Notes under the pieces: model-generated
What the model was told of the DNA's origin: nothing
The model's database searches: none
Seen by the model: only the letters and a program-made list of their open reading frames with translations
NCBI RefSeq assembly: GCF_013204825.1
Contig: NZ_JABMKV010000002.1
Span: 496,001-560,000, forward strand
Direction: 5' to 3'
DNA: 64,000 nucleotides
DNA from: Pedobacter boryungensis
GTDB taxonomy: Bacteria > Bacteroidota > Bacteroidia > Sphingobacteriales > Sphingobacteriaceae
Made by a program: the position numbers and the translations under genes
In this document: piece by piece, positions 51,934 to 59,812 of the stretch
Position numbering within the stretch: the first letter of the stretch is position 1
How the letters are laid out: the number at the start of each line of letters is the position of its first letter

Positions 51934-54348
51934 CTATGGTTTAGTAGACGGTGGTGGCGGAACTACAACCTTATTCACTTTTACTTTCGTAAAACGATAA
52001 TTTAAGCTGAACGTAACGTTGCTCGAATTGTTAGTAGAGTAACTCTGAGAAGTAAAATTTGTACCCGAATTAAATGAGTTGTTATTCTTTCTGCCGAAAG
52101 GGTCGTTAGTACTAATGCGAGCACTTAGCGTGTTTTTAAAGAATGATTTTCGAGCGCCAAAACTACTATTGATAGAGCCTTTATTTCGCCCTTGAGCATT
52201 AATATTATTAGCATAATTTAAGTTAGATTCGAATGCAGTTTTGTAAGGCAATTGCATCGAAAATCCTAAAGATGACCTTAAACTTAATCCATCTCTATTT
52301 AAAGCCGAGTTTAATTTCGAATTGTAATTGCTTTGAATTACGCTAAAGTTTCCATTGGCAGAAATTTTGTTTGTTGGCCTGAAATTGCCAATTAACATTA
52401 ATGCTAAAGCGTTATTTGTTCCAACATTATCGAAGGTACTTTCTGAAACACCATTCTTTTTAACTGTGCGATATCTTTCAATAACACCACGACTAGTAGA
52501 ATAAGAAATGCGTGGAGTAAATGACCATTTCTTTCCAAAAGCACCGAAGCTAAAATCCATTTGATGCGTATAAGCTGGTGATAAATCTGGATTACCAAAA
52601 GAAATATTTAAAGTGTCGGCATTATTTACCTGCGGATTTAATGCGTATTCTCTTGGTCTGTTGATACGTACACTATACGTTGCCCCAAAATTATAACGCT
52701 TTTTAAAAAAGTGATTTAAAGATACATTTGGAAACAAACTTAAATAAGGACTAACATGGTAACTTGTTCCCGTAGAAAGATCGAAATTTACATCAGTATA
52801 TTCTGCTCTTAAACCTGTTTTTAAACCCCAACCATTTTTACGGTAATTATAAGAAGCATAACCAGAAAGTATGTTTTCGTTATAAAAGAATTTGTTGGTT
52901 AAATTTTTATTTGTGACAAGTTCTTGTGTTTGGTAATTGAAATTTTGGACTAATAAATCGTTATCATTTTTGCGGTAATTATAAGCAATACCAAATTCTA
53001 ACTGATCTCTTTTGTTAAATACAGGTTTATCATAATCTAAATTAAAATTCAACCCACTATTGCTAATTTCATTATCGTTTTGCTGCAAGCTTGGGTTCAA
53101 ATTAACTGGAAATGCATAAGTCCGATTATATGAACGTAAATCGTTGTTGGCATTTGTGTTTAGCGTAACGCCCATTGTAAGTTTACCACCAGTTGTATCT
53201 GTCTGTAAATTATAGTCGGCATTAAACACAAAATTATTGCTGTTACCATCTCCAAGATTTACTTGATTACGCAAACGCGTTGGTACTAAGGCTTCATTTA
53301 TGTAATAAAAATCATTTCCAGAATTACTATTACTGTTGTTAATGTTGTAATTGGTAGAAAGTCGTAAGTTTTGCTTTGGTGTAATATCCCAATCCAAACC
53401 TAACCTAAAATTGCCACCATTACTCTTATTGCGATTGTTATTATATTGATTATAATAAAAAGTAGTATCTGGAAAAAAGTTGGTTCGATAACTTTCGCCA
53501 GCTCCTTTGCCAATATTTTCTCGATAAGCAGCACTACCATTTAAGTTGTAGTTTTTGCCACGGTAAGATGCATTGGCATTGGTGTTTTTATTGCCTTGTA
53601 TACCTGCGGTTATGCCAACATTTCCATTAAAGCCAACTTTAAAACCTTTCTTCATCACAATATTCAAAATACCTTCCCCATCACCAGAGTATTTAGAGGG
53701 AGGATTAGTCATCACCTCAATCTTTTCGATAGCATCAGAAGGTAATACATTTAATAAATCTGCGATGTTTGACGTCATGTAATCAGAAGGTTTGCCATCG
53801 ATAAAAACACGTGTGCTGCGTTTACCAGAAATAGTAGCATTCCCATCAATATCAACTTGTACCATTGGCACATTTTTAAGTACATCGGTAGCCGTACTTC
53901 CTTCCGCTAAAACAGATGAACCAACGTTATACGTAATTACATCTGCACCAAATTCAACCAATGGTTTTTGAGCCGATATTACTACCTCATTTAAATTGCT
54001 TTGTTCGCTGCTTAATTTTAGATTACCTAAATTTTTATCAAAATCTTTATCGGTGATACTAATATCATTAACAAAAAGAGCAGCAAAACCAACATAGCTA
54101 ACTTTTACTTTGTAGTTTCCAGTTTTAAGATTGTTAAATCTGAAATAACCATTTTCATCAGTTTGTATTGTTAATAGGGGCTGTTCAGCCGCCGATTCAA
54201 AAATAGAAACTACAGCATAGGGGATAGGCAATGCACCAACTTCTTCAATAACCTTACCTCTAATCACACCATTTTCAGCTGCTTTAGCGCTGAAGGAAAA
54301 TAAACTCAGTAACGTAGCGGCAAAAAAATAGAGTAACAGTCTTTTCAA
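51934..54348 (-). CDS. TonB-dependent-receptor-like outer-membrane barrel protein
   Basis: About 804 residues from the TTG at 54348, which opens a textbook signal peptide (KRLLLYFFAATLLSLFSFSA then KA). The frame could open at another TTG at 54417, but the extra 23 residues are not signal-like. A carboxypeptidase-regulatory-like domain (about 27-115) is followed by a plug-like region (LKNVPMVQVDIDGNATISGK, VFIDGKPSDYM, IEKIEVMTNPPSKYSGDGEG) and an Asn-rich barrel. The end reads SLNYRFTKVKVNKVVVPPPP, so a short proline tail follows the last strand. Substrate unknown. The phased-repeat spacer lies just downstream. Confidence 0.87.
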   Translation of the reverse strand: MKRLLLYFFAATLLSLFSFSAKAAENGVIRGKVIEEVGALPIPYAVVSIFESAAEQPLLTIQTDENGYFRFNNLKTGNYKVKVSYVGFAALFVNDISITDKDFDKNLGNLKLSSEQSNLNEVVISAQKPLVEFGADVITYNVGSSVLAEGSTATDVLKNVPMVQVDIDGNATISGKRSTRVFIDGKPSDYMTSNIADLLNVLPSDAIEKIEVMTNPPSKYSGDGEGILNIVMKKGFKVGFNGNVGITAGIQGNKNTNANASYRGKNYNLNGSAAYRENIGKGAGESYRTNFFPDTTFYYNQYNNNRNKSNGGNFRLGLDWDITPKQNLRLSTNYNINNSNSNSGNDFYYINEALVPTRLRNQVNLGDGNSNNFVFNADYNLQTDTTGGKLTMGVTLNTNANNDLRSYNRTYAFPVNLNPSLQQNDNEISNSGLNFNLDYDKPVFNKRDQLEFGIAYNYRKNDNDLLVQNFNYQTQELVTNKNLTNKFFYNENILSGYASYNYRKNGWGLKTGLRAEYTDVNFDLSTGTSYHVSPYLSLFPNVSLNHFFKKRYNFGATYSVRINRPREYALNPQVNNADTLNISFGNPDLSPAYTHQMDFSFGAFGKKWSFTPRISYSTSRGVIERYRTVKKNGVSESTFDNVGTNNALALMLIGNFRPTNKISANGNFSVIQSNYNSKLNSALNRDGLSLRSSLGFSMQLPYKTAFESNLNYANNINAQGRNKGSINSSFGARKSFFKNTLSARISTNDPFGRKNNNSFNSGTNFTSQSYSTNNSSNVTFSLNYRFTKVKVNKVVVPPPPSTKP

Positions 54349-54555
54349 GATTGAGCTAAATGAAATAGTTAAATAAGTTAGTTTAGTAAGCGAATAATAT
54401 TTACAGTTAAAATACAAATAACAACTTTTAATAATAGAACTTTGAGTTATTATTTTCCTCTTAATCTTTAGTAAATTCGTTTTCCTTATAGGAAGACAAA
54501 GTTCGGAGTTGAAGGTTTAAAAAACGAGGAGTAACTATTTTATTACAGCGCTATT

Positions 54556-55155
54556 ATGCTCAATTACAGTACTATTTTTGATAAAGGAATGACTTACTCG
54601 GTTTATCGTGAATTTGTTCATTCACTTCTGATAGATGATAAAACAACAGGTACAGACCATTCTCCTGAAATGTTGCATTACACCAAAATGAACGATCATC
54701 GGATGAACCGCATTGAGAAATCTACAATTTTAACACAAGATTTATCTGCGACAATATCTAATATAAAAAGCAACTACAATTTCTTGGTAATAAGCGAAGG
54801 TTGGTGTGGCGATGCAGCTCAAATATTGCCAGTAATTAATAAAATTGTAGAAGAGTCAAAGGGAAAATTTCAAATGAAAATTGTTTTGAGAGATGAAAAC
54901 CTAGAATTAATAGATAATTATCTCACTAATGGTGGAAGAGCGATTCCGGTTTTGTTAATATTAGATGAAAACAAAAATCCCATCTTACCAAAGTGGGGAC
55001 CAAGACCCCAAGTCCTACAAAAACTACTAAAACAATGGAAAGAAGAAAGCGATGATATGGGTTTAATTGCCGAGCAATTACATGGGTGGTATGCAAAAGA
55101 TAAAACTCAAGCCATACAAGCAGAATTAACAGAATTATTAAGGCAATTAGCTTAA
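54556..55155 (+). CDS. Thioredoxin-fold protein with single-cysteine active site
   Basis: A 199-residue cytoplasmic protein. A thioredoxin-like core (about 70-150) has NFLVISEGWCGDAAQILPVI, in which the usual CxxC is reduced to CGDA, and the cis-proline region GGRAIPVLLILDE. The N-terminal half and the C-terminal helix (MGLIAEQLHGWYAKDKTQAI) are specific to a Bacteroidota-type family. With one cysteine it cannot form an internal disulfide and may act in thiol transfer or as a binding domain. It is a single gene convergent with clpS. Confidence 0.82.
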   Translation: MLNYSTIFDKGMTYSVYREFVHSLLIDDKTTGTDHSPEMLHYTKMNDHRMNRIEKSTILTQDLSATISNIKSNYNFLVISEGWCGDAAQILPVINKIVEESKGKFQMKIVLRDENLELIDNYLTNGGRAIPVLLILDENKNPILPKWGPRPQVLQKLLKQWKEESDDMGLIAEQLHGWYAKDKTQAIQAELTELLRQLA

Positions 55156-55172
55156 AATATTTTAAACTAAAA

Positions 55173-55454
55173 TTAATCTACAGAAACAGTTAACCCTTCC
55201 TGCTGTAAAATTTTACGGTAAACCTCCATTTCGATAAAAGAACCCTCAAGTACTGCACACTTGCCTTTATTGTGTACTTCCCAAGCAATCTTTTCACCTT
55301 GCGTTTCGCTGTAATCTAAGTATTTCATCATACACCAAATTACATGTTCAAAGGTATTTACATCATCGTTCCATAAAATTAAACGATGAACTGTTTTTAA
55401 AGAGGTAAGAATCTCTTCTAATGTAAATGTTTCTTCCTTTGTTTCTGTCGACAT
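55173..55454 (-). CDS. clpS: ATP-dependent Clp protease adaptor ClpS
   Basis: A 93-residue adaptor that delivers N-end-rule substrates to ClpAP-type proteases. Recognisable residues are HRLILWNDDVNTFEHVIWCM, with the NDD.(N/H)T motif of the substrate pocket, and HNKGKCAVLEGSFIEMEVYR, the ClpA-binding helix region. The length fits the family. It is a single gene convergent with the thioredoxin-fold gene. Confidence 0.93.
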   Translation of the reverse strand: MSTETKEETFTLEEILTSLKTVHRLILWNDDVNTFEHVIWCMMKYLDYSETQGEKIAWEVHNKGKCAVLEGSFIEMEVYRKILQQEGLTVSVD

Positions 55455-55554
55455 GGTACAAAAATAAGTAAAAGTAGCAAGTATTCCGTATAATGTACAT
55501 AATCATCATGCAATAAGCCAAGTATCATTATACCAACCACTAGGTACTAATCAC

Positions 55555-55562
55555 TATATTTG
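55555..55562 (+). promoter_or_regulatory. -7 promoter box of the FabH-like gene
   Basis: TATATTTG matches TAnnTTTG exactly, 18 bases before the ATG at 55581. It overlaps the TTG at 55560 that opens the longer reading frame, which argues against that TTG as the start. Confidence 0.55.
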
Positions 55563-55580
55563 TTCCTCAAACCAAATTGT

Positions 55581-56627
55581 ATGCAAAGTTCAAAAATCGC
55601 CGGCATCGGTTATTATGTGCCTAAAAACGTATATACAAATACCGATTTATCTCGCTTTATGGATACCAATGATGAGTGGATTCAAGAACGTACCGGTATA
55701 AAAGAGCGCCGCTTTGCAGATAGATTAGAAGAAACCACCACCACAATGGGTGTAGAAGCGGCAAAAATTGCAATAGAAAGAGCAGGTATTACTGCTCAAG
55801 ATGTTGACTTCATTATTTTCGCTACACTTAGTCCAGATTATTATTTTCCAGGTTGCGGCGTATTATTACAACGCGAAATGAAAATGAAAGAAGTCGGCGC
55901 ATTAGATATTCGCAATCAATGTTCAGGTTTTATATATGCCCTATCTGTTGCAGATCAGTTTATCAAAACAGGCATGTACAAAAACATCTTAGTAGTAGGT
56001 AGTGAAAAACATTCCTTTGCAATGGATTTCGAAACCCGTAGCCGAAACGTTTCTGTAATATTTGGCGATGGAGCAGGAGCTGTGGTATTACAACCTGCAC
56101 AAAAAGAAGGACAAGGAATTTTAAGCACACATTTGCATAGCGATGGCGCAGATGCAGAAATCTTAGCTATGTTCTATCCAGGTGCACATGCCAATAAATG
56201 GATGAAAAATAAACCCGCTTATCCCGATCAAGAATTGGGCGGTTTATTTATGACAACAGAACAATTAGAAAGTGGAGCAGCATTACCTTACATGGATGGA
56301 CCCGCAGTATTTAAAAAAGCAGTTGTTAAATTTCCAGAAGTGATTAAAGAGGCCCTCAAAGCAAACAATTTAAGCGAAAAAGATATCGATTTATTAGTGC
56401 CACACCAAGCCAACCTGCGCATTAGCCAATATGTGCAACAGCTTTTGGGCTTAACCGACGATAAAGTATTTAATAACATTCAAAAATACGGCAATACCAC
56501 CGCTGCATCAGTGCCAATTGCACTATGCGAAGCATGGGAAGCAGGAAAAATTAAAGAAGGCGACTTAGTTTGCCTAGCCGCTTTCGGCTCTGGCTTTACA
56601 TGGGCAAGCGCTTTAATTAGATGGTAA
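55581..56627 (+). CDS. 3-oxoacyl-ACP synthase III-like (FabH family)
   Basis: From the ATG at 55581 the protein has 348 residues. The thiolase-fold active site is complete: Cys in ALDIRNQCSGFIYAL, His in LVPHQANLRISQ and Asn in YGNTTAASVPIAL. FabH condenses acetyl-CoA or a branched acyl-CoA with malonyl-ACP to start fatty acid synthesis. An insert near residues 200-235 (MFYPGAHANKWMKNKPAYPD) is typical of a FabH-like subgroup common in Bacteroidota, whose exact substrate may differ. The gene stands alone, ended by a GC-rich hairpin, and is followed by the DUF2027/Smr gene. Confidence 0.87.
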   Translation: MQSSKIAGIGYYVPKNVYTNTDLSRFMDTNDEWIQERTGIKERRFADRLEETTTTMGVEAAKIAIERAGITAQDVDFIIFATLSPDYYFPGCGVLLQREMKMKEVGALDIRNQCSGFIYALSVADQFIKTGMYKNILVVGSEKHSFAMDFETRSRNVSVIFGDGAGAVVLQPAQKEGQGILSTHLHSDGADAEILAMFYPGAHANKWMKNKPAYPDQELGGLFMTTEQLESGAALPYMDGPAVFKKAVVKFPEVIKEALKANNLSEKDIDLLVPHQANLRISQYVQQLLGLTDDKVFNNIQKYGNTTAASVPIALCEAWEAGKIKEGDLVCLAAFGSGFTWASALIRW

Positions 56628-56638
56628 GGCCCCACCAA

Positions 56639-56660
56639 CCTCCCCAAAGGGGAGGCTTTT
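56639..56660 (+). terminator. GC-rich terminator hairpin after the FabH-like gene
   Basis: CCTCCCC-AAA-GGGGAGG followed by CTTTT. A perfect seven-pair stem. The CCTCCCCAAAGGGGAGGC word, with preceding CCCCACCAA, is also a frequent dispersed repeat in Bacteroidota as far as I recall. Confidence 0.8.
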
Positions 56661-56689
56661 AAAAGTTTCATATCTAAATACTAACTACT

Positions 56690-57634
56690 ATGTTTAAACT
56701 AGGTGATTTTGTTCGTTTTGTAGACGAAAAGAGAGAAGGATACGTAACACGAGTTATCGATGCTCAAACATTAGGCGTAACAGATACCGATGGATTTGAA
56801 ATTCCAGTTGCAATCTCAAACCTAACCCATGTGCATGGACACACTTCTGCCCCAACAGCGCAAAACACAAATAAACAAGCAATAATTGTTGATGATGAAT
56901 TTAAAGAAAATGGAATTTTCCTTGCTGTGGCAGAAGATTCAAAAGCAAACTCAGTCGTACATTTCACCCTCATCAACAATACCTCTTACCAACTCTTATT
57001 AAGTTTAAAAACCGATAAAAAAGGAATATATAAAGGAGAATTTGCTAGCGTAATACAAGCAAAAACAAACACACAAATTTACAGCGCCAACCTTAGCGAT
57101 TTAGAAATTTGGCCAGAGTTCATCTTCCAAGCACTGTATTTTACCACGGCAAACCTAAAACCCATCGCACCCCTAAACCTAACCAAAAAGTTTAAAGCAA
57201 AAGACTTTAGTGGAAGCAAAAAACAAGTTCCAGAAATAAATAAATACGCATGGCTGATACAATTAGACGAACCCGTACCCTTAATTGATGCGCAAAAACT
57301 AAAAGAAAGTTTGTTCAGAGGAGAAAACGAAAAACCAAAAGTTTTAAAGCCAGCAACCGAAATAGATTTACACATCGAAAAACTAAGAAACGATCATCTG
57401 TTCTTAAGCCAATCAGAAATTATTGATATTCAATTAGCCTATTTTCAGCAAATGCTCGATGCCGCAATTGTGCACCAAATGCCATCAATAATATTTATTC
57501 ATGGTGTAGGCAACGGCACATTAAGACACCACATTCATAAAACAATTAGCAAACATCCACAAGTAAAAACCTTTATGGATGCACGTAAAGAAAAATTTGG
57601 ATTTGGAGCTACAGAGGTAATATTTAAAGTTTAA
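56690..57634 (+). CDS. DUF2027 and Smr domain protein
   Basis: A 314-residue protein. The N-terminal 60 residues (FKLGDFVRFVDEKREGYVTR) and the beta-rich middle (about 65-180) match DUF2027. The C-terminal Smr domain (about 225-314) has EIDLHIEKLRNDHLFLSQSE and FIHGVGNGTLRHHIHKTI, the HGxGxGxLR signature of the MutS2-type Smr fold. Smr domains act as nucleases on DNA or RNA; this combination is typical of Bacteroidota and is uncharacterised. It is a single gene convergent with the DinB-like gene, overlapping by four bases. Confidence 0.88.
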   Translation: MFKLGDFVRFVDEKREGYVTRVIDAQTLGVTDTDGFEIPVAISNLTHVHGHTSAPTAQNTNKQAIIVDDEFKENGIFLAVAEDSKANSVVHFTLINNTSYQLLLSLKTDKKGIYKGEFASVIQAKTNTQIYSANLSDLEIWPEFIFQALYFTTANLKPIAPLNLTKKFKAKDFSGSKKQVPEINKYAWLIQLDEPVPLIDAQKLKESLFRGENEKPKVLKPATEIDLHIEKLRNDHLFLSQSEIIDIQLAYFQQMLDAAIVHQMPSIIFIHGVGNGTLRHHIHKTISKHPQVKTFMDARKEKFGFGATEVIFKV

Positions 57635-58074
57635 ACCCCAAACTGACGCAAGTGATGATCTGTATGTTTCCATAGCAAAACATCCCACTGCTGCGTACTC
57701 ATTTTGCCAAAAATCGGATGTTTAATTGCAAGATTATCTTTTTGAGCATTGAACTTATGAATTAAATTAATGAGGTTTTCCTTTTCGGCATCCAAATTTG
57801 GGTCAAAACCAACAATAAAACTTTTATGAGTTGGTAAGTTATGCTCAAAAGGTTCTTCCTTCATTAATTTCTTTTTAATGATTGGTCCTAAAATCATAAA
57901 AATCAAATTGCTATTCAATTTCAATTCGCCAATTCCTACTTTAATAGGTGCTTGGGCATGCAACAACATTTGTGATGCAGACATTTTACCCCATTGCTTT
58001 TCGCTAGTTGCTGTAATAGATTGAATGCGATTGATAATTTCTTCACGATCGTCGGTATTGAATAAAGATTTCAT
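57631..58074 (-). CDS. DUF1569 / DinB-like protein
   Basis: This 147-residue helical protein is of the DUF1569 (DinB-like four-helix bundle) type. Recognisable are QWGKMSASQMLLHAQAPIKV near residue 37 and the end MSTQQWDVLLWKHTDHHLRQ, which supply histidines suited for a divalent metal. DinB-like proteins include thiol-dependent transferases and many without known activity. It overlaps the 3' end of the Smr gene by four bases and lies 24 bases after the SDR gene on the same strand. Confidence 0.8.
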   Translation of the reverse strand: MKSLFNTDDREEIINRIQSITATSEKQWGKMSASQMLLHAQAPIKVGIGELKLNSNLIFMILGPIIKKKLMKEEPFEHNLPTHKSFIVGFDPNLDAEKENLINLIHKFNAQKDNLAIKHPIFGKMSTQQWDVLLWKHTDHHLRQFGV

Positions 58075-58098
58075 TTGAATAGTATTTATGTCAATTCT

Positions 58099-58974
58099 TT
58101 AGCTCCCTTTAGCAGATCTAGTCATTTGCTCCAACATATCCCACATTTCAGATGGGATAGCTTCTAAACCATTCATCTGTCCAGCACCTTGCAACCATTC
58201 ACCACCATCAATAGTAATCACTTCGCCATTAATATAACCAGCAAAATCACTAATTAAAAAAGCAGCTAAATTGGCTAACTCTTGGTTTTCGCCCACTCTT
58301 TTTAAAGGCACACGCTTTTTAAAATCGAATTTTTCAGCTAAATCTCCCGGCAACAATCTATCCCAAGCACCCTTAGTAGGAAAAGGCCCAGGGGCGATGG
58401 CATTTGTACGAATACCATATTTACCCCATTCTACAGCTAAAGATCTGGTTAGTGCAAGTACGCCACCCTTAGCACAAGCAGACGGAACAACATAAGCCGA
58501 ACCCGTAAAAGCATAAGTAGTTACAATATTTAAAATGCTCGCAGGTTGTTTAGCTGCAATCCAATGTTTCCCAAAAGCTAAGGTGCAGTTTACCGTACCT
58601 TTTAAAACAATATCTATAATACTGGAAAAAGCATTAGCTGATAACCTTTCAGTTGGAGAAATAAAATTACCTGCAGCATTGTTCAGTAATCCATCAACCT
58701 TACCAAACTTTTGGATGGTTTGTGCCAATACAGCTTCAACCTGTTCATAATCTCTCACATCGCACTGCACCGCTAAAACCTGACCGCCTGTTTCTGCAGC
58801 CATTTCATCAGCAGTCTTTTGTAATACGTCTAACTTTCGACTAGTAATTACCAAATTGGCGCCCAACTTTAAGAAGTAAGTTCCCATAGCACGACCTAAT
58901 CCAGTACCACCACCAGTTACCACTATGGTTTTGCCTTTAAGCGCATCGTCTTTTAACATCGGTTCGTTGTACAT
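58099..58974 (-). CDS. 2,4-dienoyl-CoA-reductase-like short-chain dehydrogenase
   Basis: A 291-residue Rossmann-fold oxidoreductase. NADPH-binding motif VVTGGGTGLGRAMGTYFLKL, LNNAAGNFISPTERLSANAF and a C-terminal TIDGGEWLQGAGQMNG tail match the DECR group. The canonical YxxxK is replaced by SACAK (Ser at the Tyr position), which is also seen in that group. It would reduce dienoyl-CoA intermediates when unsaturated fatty acids are degraded. An enoyl-CoA hydratase gene lies upstream on the same strand, with a 64-base gap holding a short repeat. Confidence 0.86.
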   Translation of the reverse strand: MYNEPMLKDDALKGKTIVVTGGGTGLGRAMGTYFLKLGANLVITSRKLDVLQKTADEMAAETGGQVLAVQCDVRDYEQVEAVLAQTIQKFGKVDGLLNNAAGNFISPTERLSANAFSSIIDIVLKGTVNCTLAFGKHWIAAKQPASILNIVTTYAFTGSAYVVPSACAKGGVLALTRSLAVEWGKYGIRTNAIAPGPFPTKGAWDRLLPGDLAEKFDFKKRVPLKRVGENQELANLAAFLISDFAGYINGEVITIDGGEWLQGAGQMNGLEAIPSEMWDMLEQMTRSAKGS

Positions 58975-58986
58975 AATTTAAGGAGA

Positions 58987-59024
58987 GAATTTTGAATGAT
59001 TGAATTTTGAGTGATTGAAATTTG
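58987..59024. repeat. 15-bp direct repeat between beta-oxidation-type genes
   Basis: GAATTTTGAATGATT (58987-59001) is followed directly by GAATTTTGAGTGATT (59002-59016) and a partial third unit GAAATTTG. A TTTGCT-AAC-AGCAAA hairpin (59021-59035) overlaps the end and may stop transcription of the enoyl-CoA hydratase gene. Confidence 0.6.
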
Positions 59025-59038
59025 CTAACAGCAAACCG

Positions 59039-59803
59039 TTAAGATTTCTTTTGTAAACTATCAAGTATGGTTTTTAAAATAGCTCTAGTATTTGGCGACC
59101 ACCATTGCTTCAACATAACCTCTAAATCTGCACTTTGATCGGCGCTAGTGCTTGCTATCAATTCCCTTCTAATATTTAATTTACTTTGCGACCAAGTGTT
59201 CCTTTCAAAGCTCATATATTTTCTAACGCTACGCTCTGCTGCGGTCAATATACTTTCAGGTTTTACCAATTCATCTACCAAACCAATAGCCAATGCCTCT
59301 TCAGGGTTAAAGAGTTTACCTTCTAATAAACTTCGAGTGGCATCAGCTTTACCCAGCCAAAATGAATATAAATTAAAAATGCTATGCGGGACTATAATCC
59401 CTACAGGAACTTCATTTAAACCTATAATATATTTCCCTTCGGCCATTACACGAGCATCACAAGCTAAAGCAATTACACAACCACCAGCAGGACTATGACC
59501 ATTTATAGCCGCCACTAAAGGCTTATTAAAAGAAGTAATTTTGGAAACGAAATTTAAAAATAGATGCCAGAAACTTTTAGCTTCCTCTTCGTTATAATTG
59601 TATAGTTCTATTAAATCTAAACCTGCCGAAAAGAAATGCTCTTTACCAGTAATTATGGCGCCACCAATATTAGCATCGCTTTCTATATTGGTAAGCATAT
59701 CAGTTAATTCCACAACCATTTCCCTATTTAAGGAATTTGATTTAGGTCTGTTCAGAGTAATAATAGCTAAACGATCTTTTATGGTGACTTCAATTGTTTT
59801 CAT
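59039..59803 (-). CDS. Enoyl-CoA hydratase/isomerase family protein
   Basis: A 254-residue crotonase-fold protein. The oxyanion-hole motifs are GKEHFFSAGLDLIELY and AAINGHSPAGGCVIALACDA. The two glutamates of classical hydratases are not both evident (the region after AGG lacks the usual second Glu-GG pattern), so it may be an isomerase or a hydrolase of the superfamily. It lies upstream of the dienoyl-CoA-reductase-like gene, which fits a role in unsaturated fatty acid breakdown. It follows the macroglobulin-like gene by nine bases. Confidence 0.83.
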   Translation of the reverse strand: MKTIEVTIKDRLAIITLNRPKSNSLNREMVVELTDMLTNIESDANIGGAIITGKEHFFSAGLDLIELYNYNEEEAKSFWHLFLNFVSKITSFNKPLVAAINGHSPAGGCVIALACDARVMAEGKYIIGLNEVPVGIIVPHSIFNLYSFWLGKADATRSLLEGKLFNPEEALAIGLVDELVKPESILTAAERSVRKYMSFERNTWSQSKLNIRRELIASTSADQSADLEVMLKQWWSPNTRAILKTILDSLQKKS

Positions 59804-59812
59804 AAGGGTTGG

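Noticed and set aside
39865..54348. SusCD-type polysaccharide utilisation locus around the receptors and GH16 gene
   Set aside because: No SusD-like gene is present, the receptors are of the non-SusC barrel type and the lone GH16 is in a lipid/NUDIX operon.
54349..54417. N-terminal extension of the receptor at 51.9 kb to a TTG at 54417
   Set aside because: The added residues are not signal-like, whereas the TTG at 54348 directly opens a canonical signal peptide.
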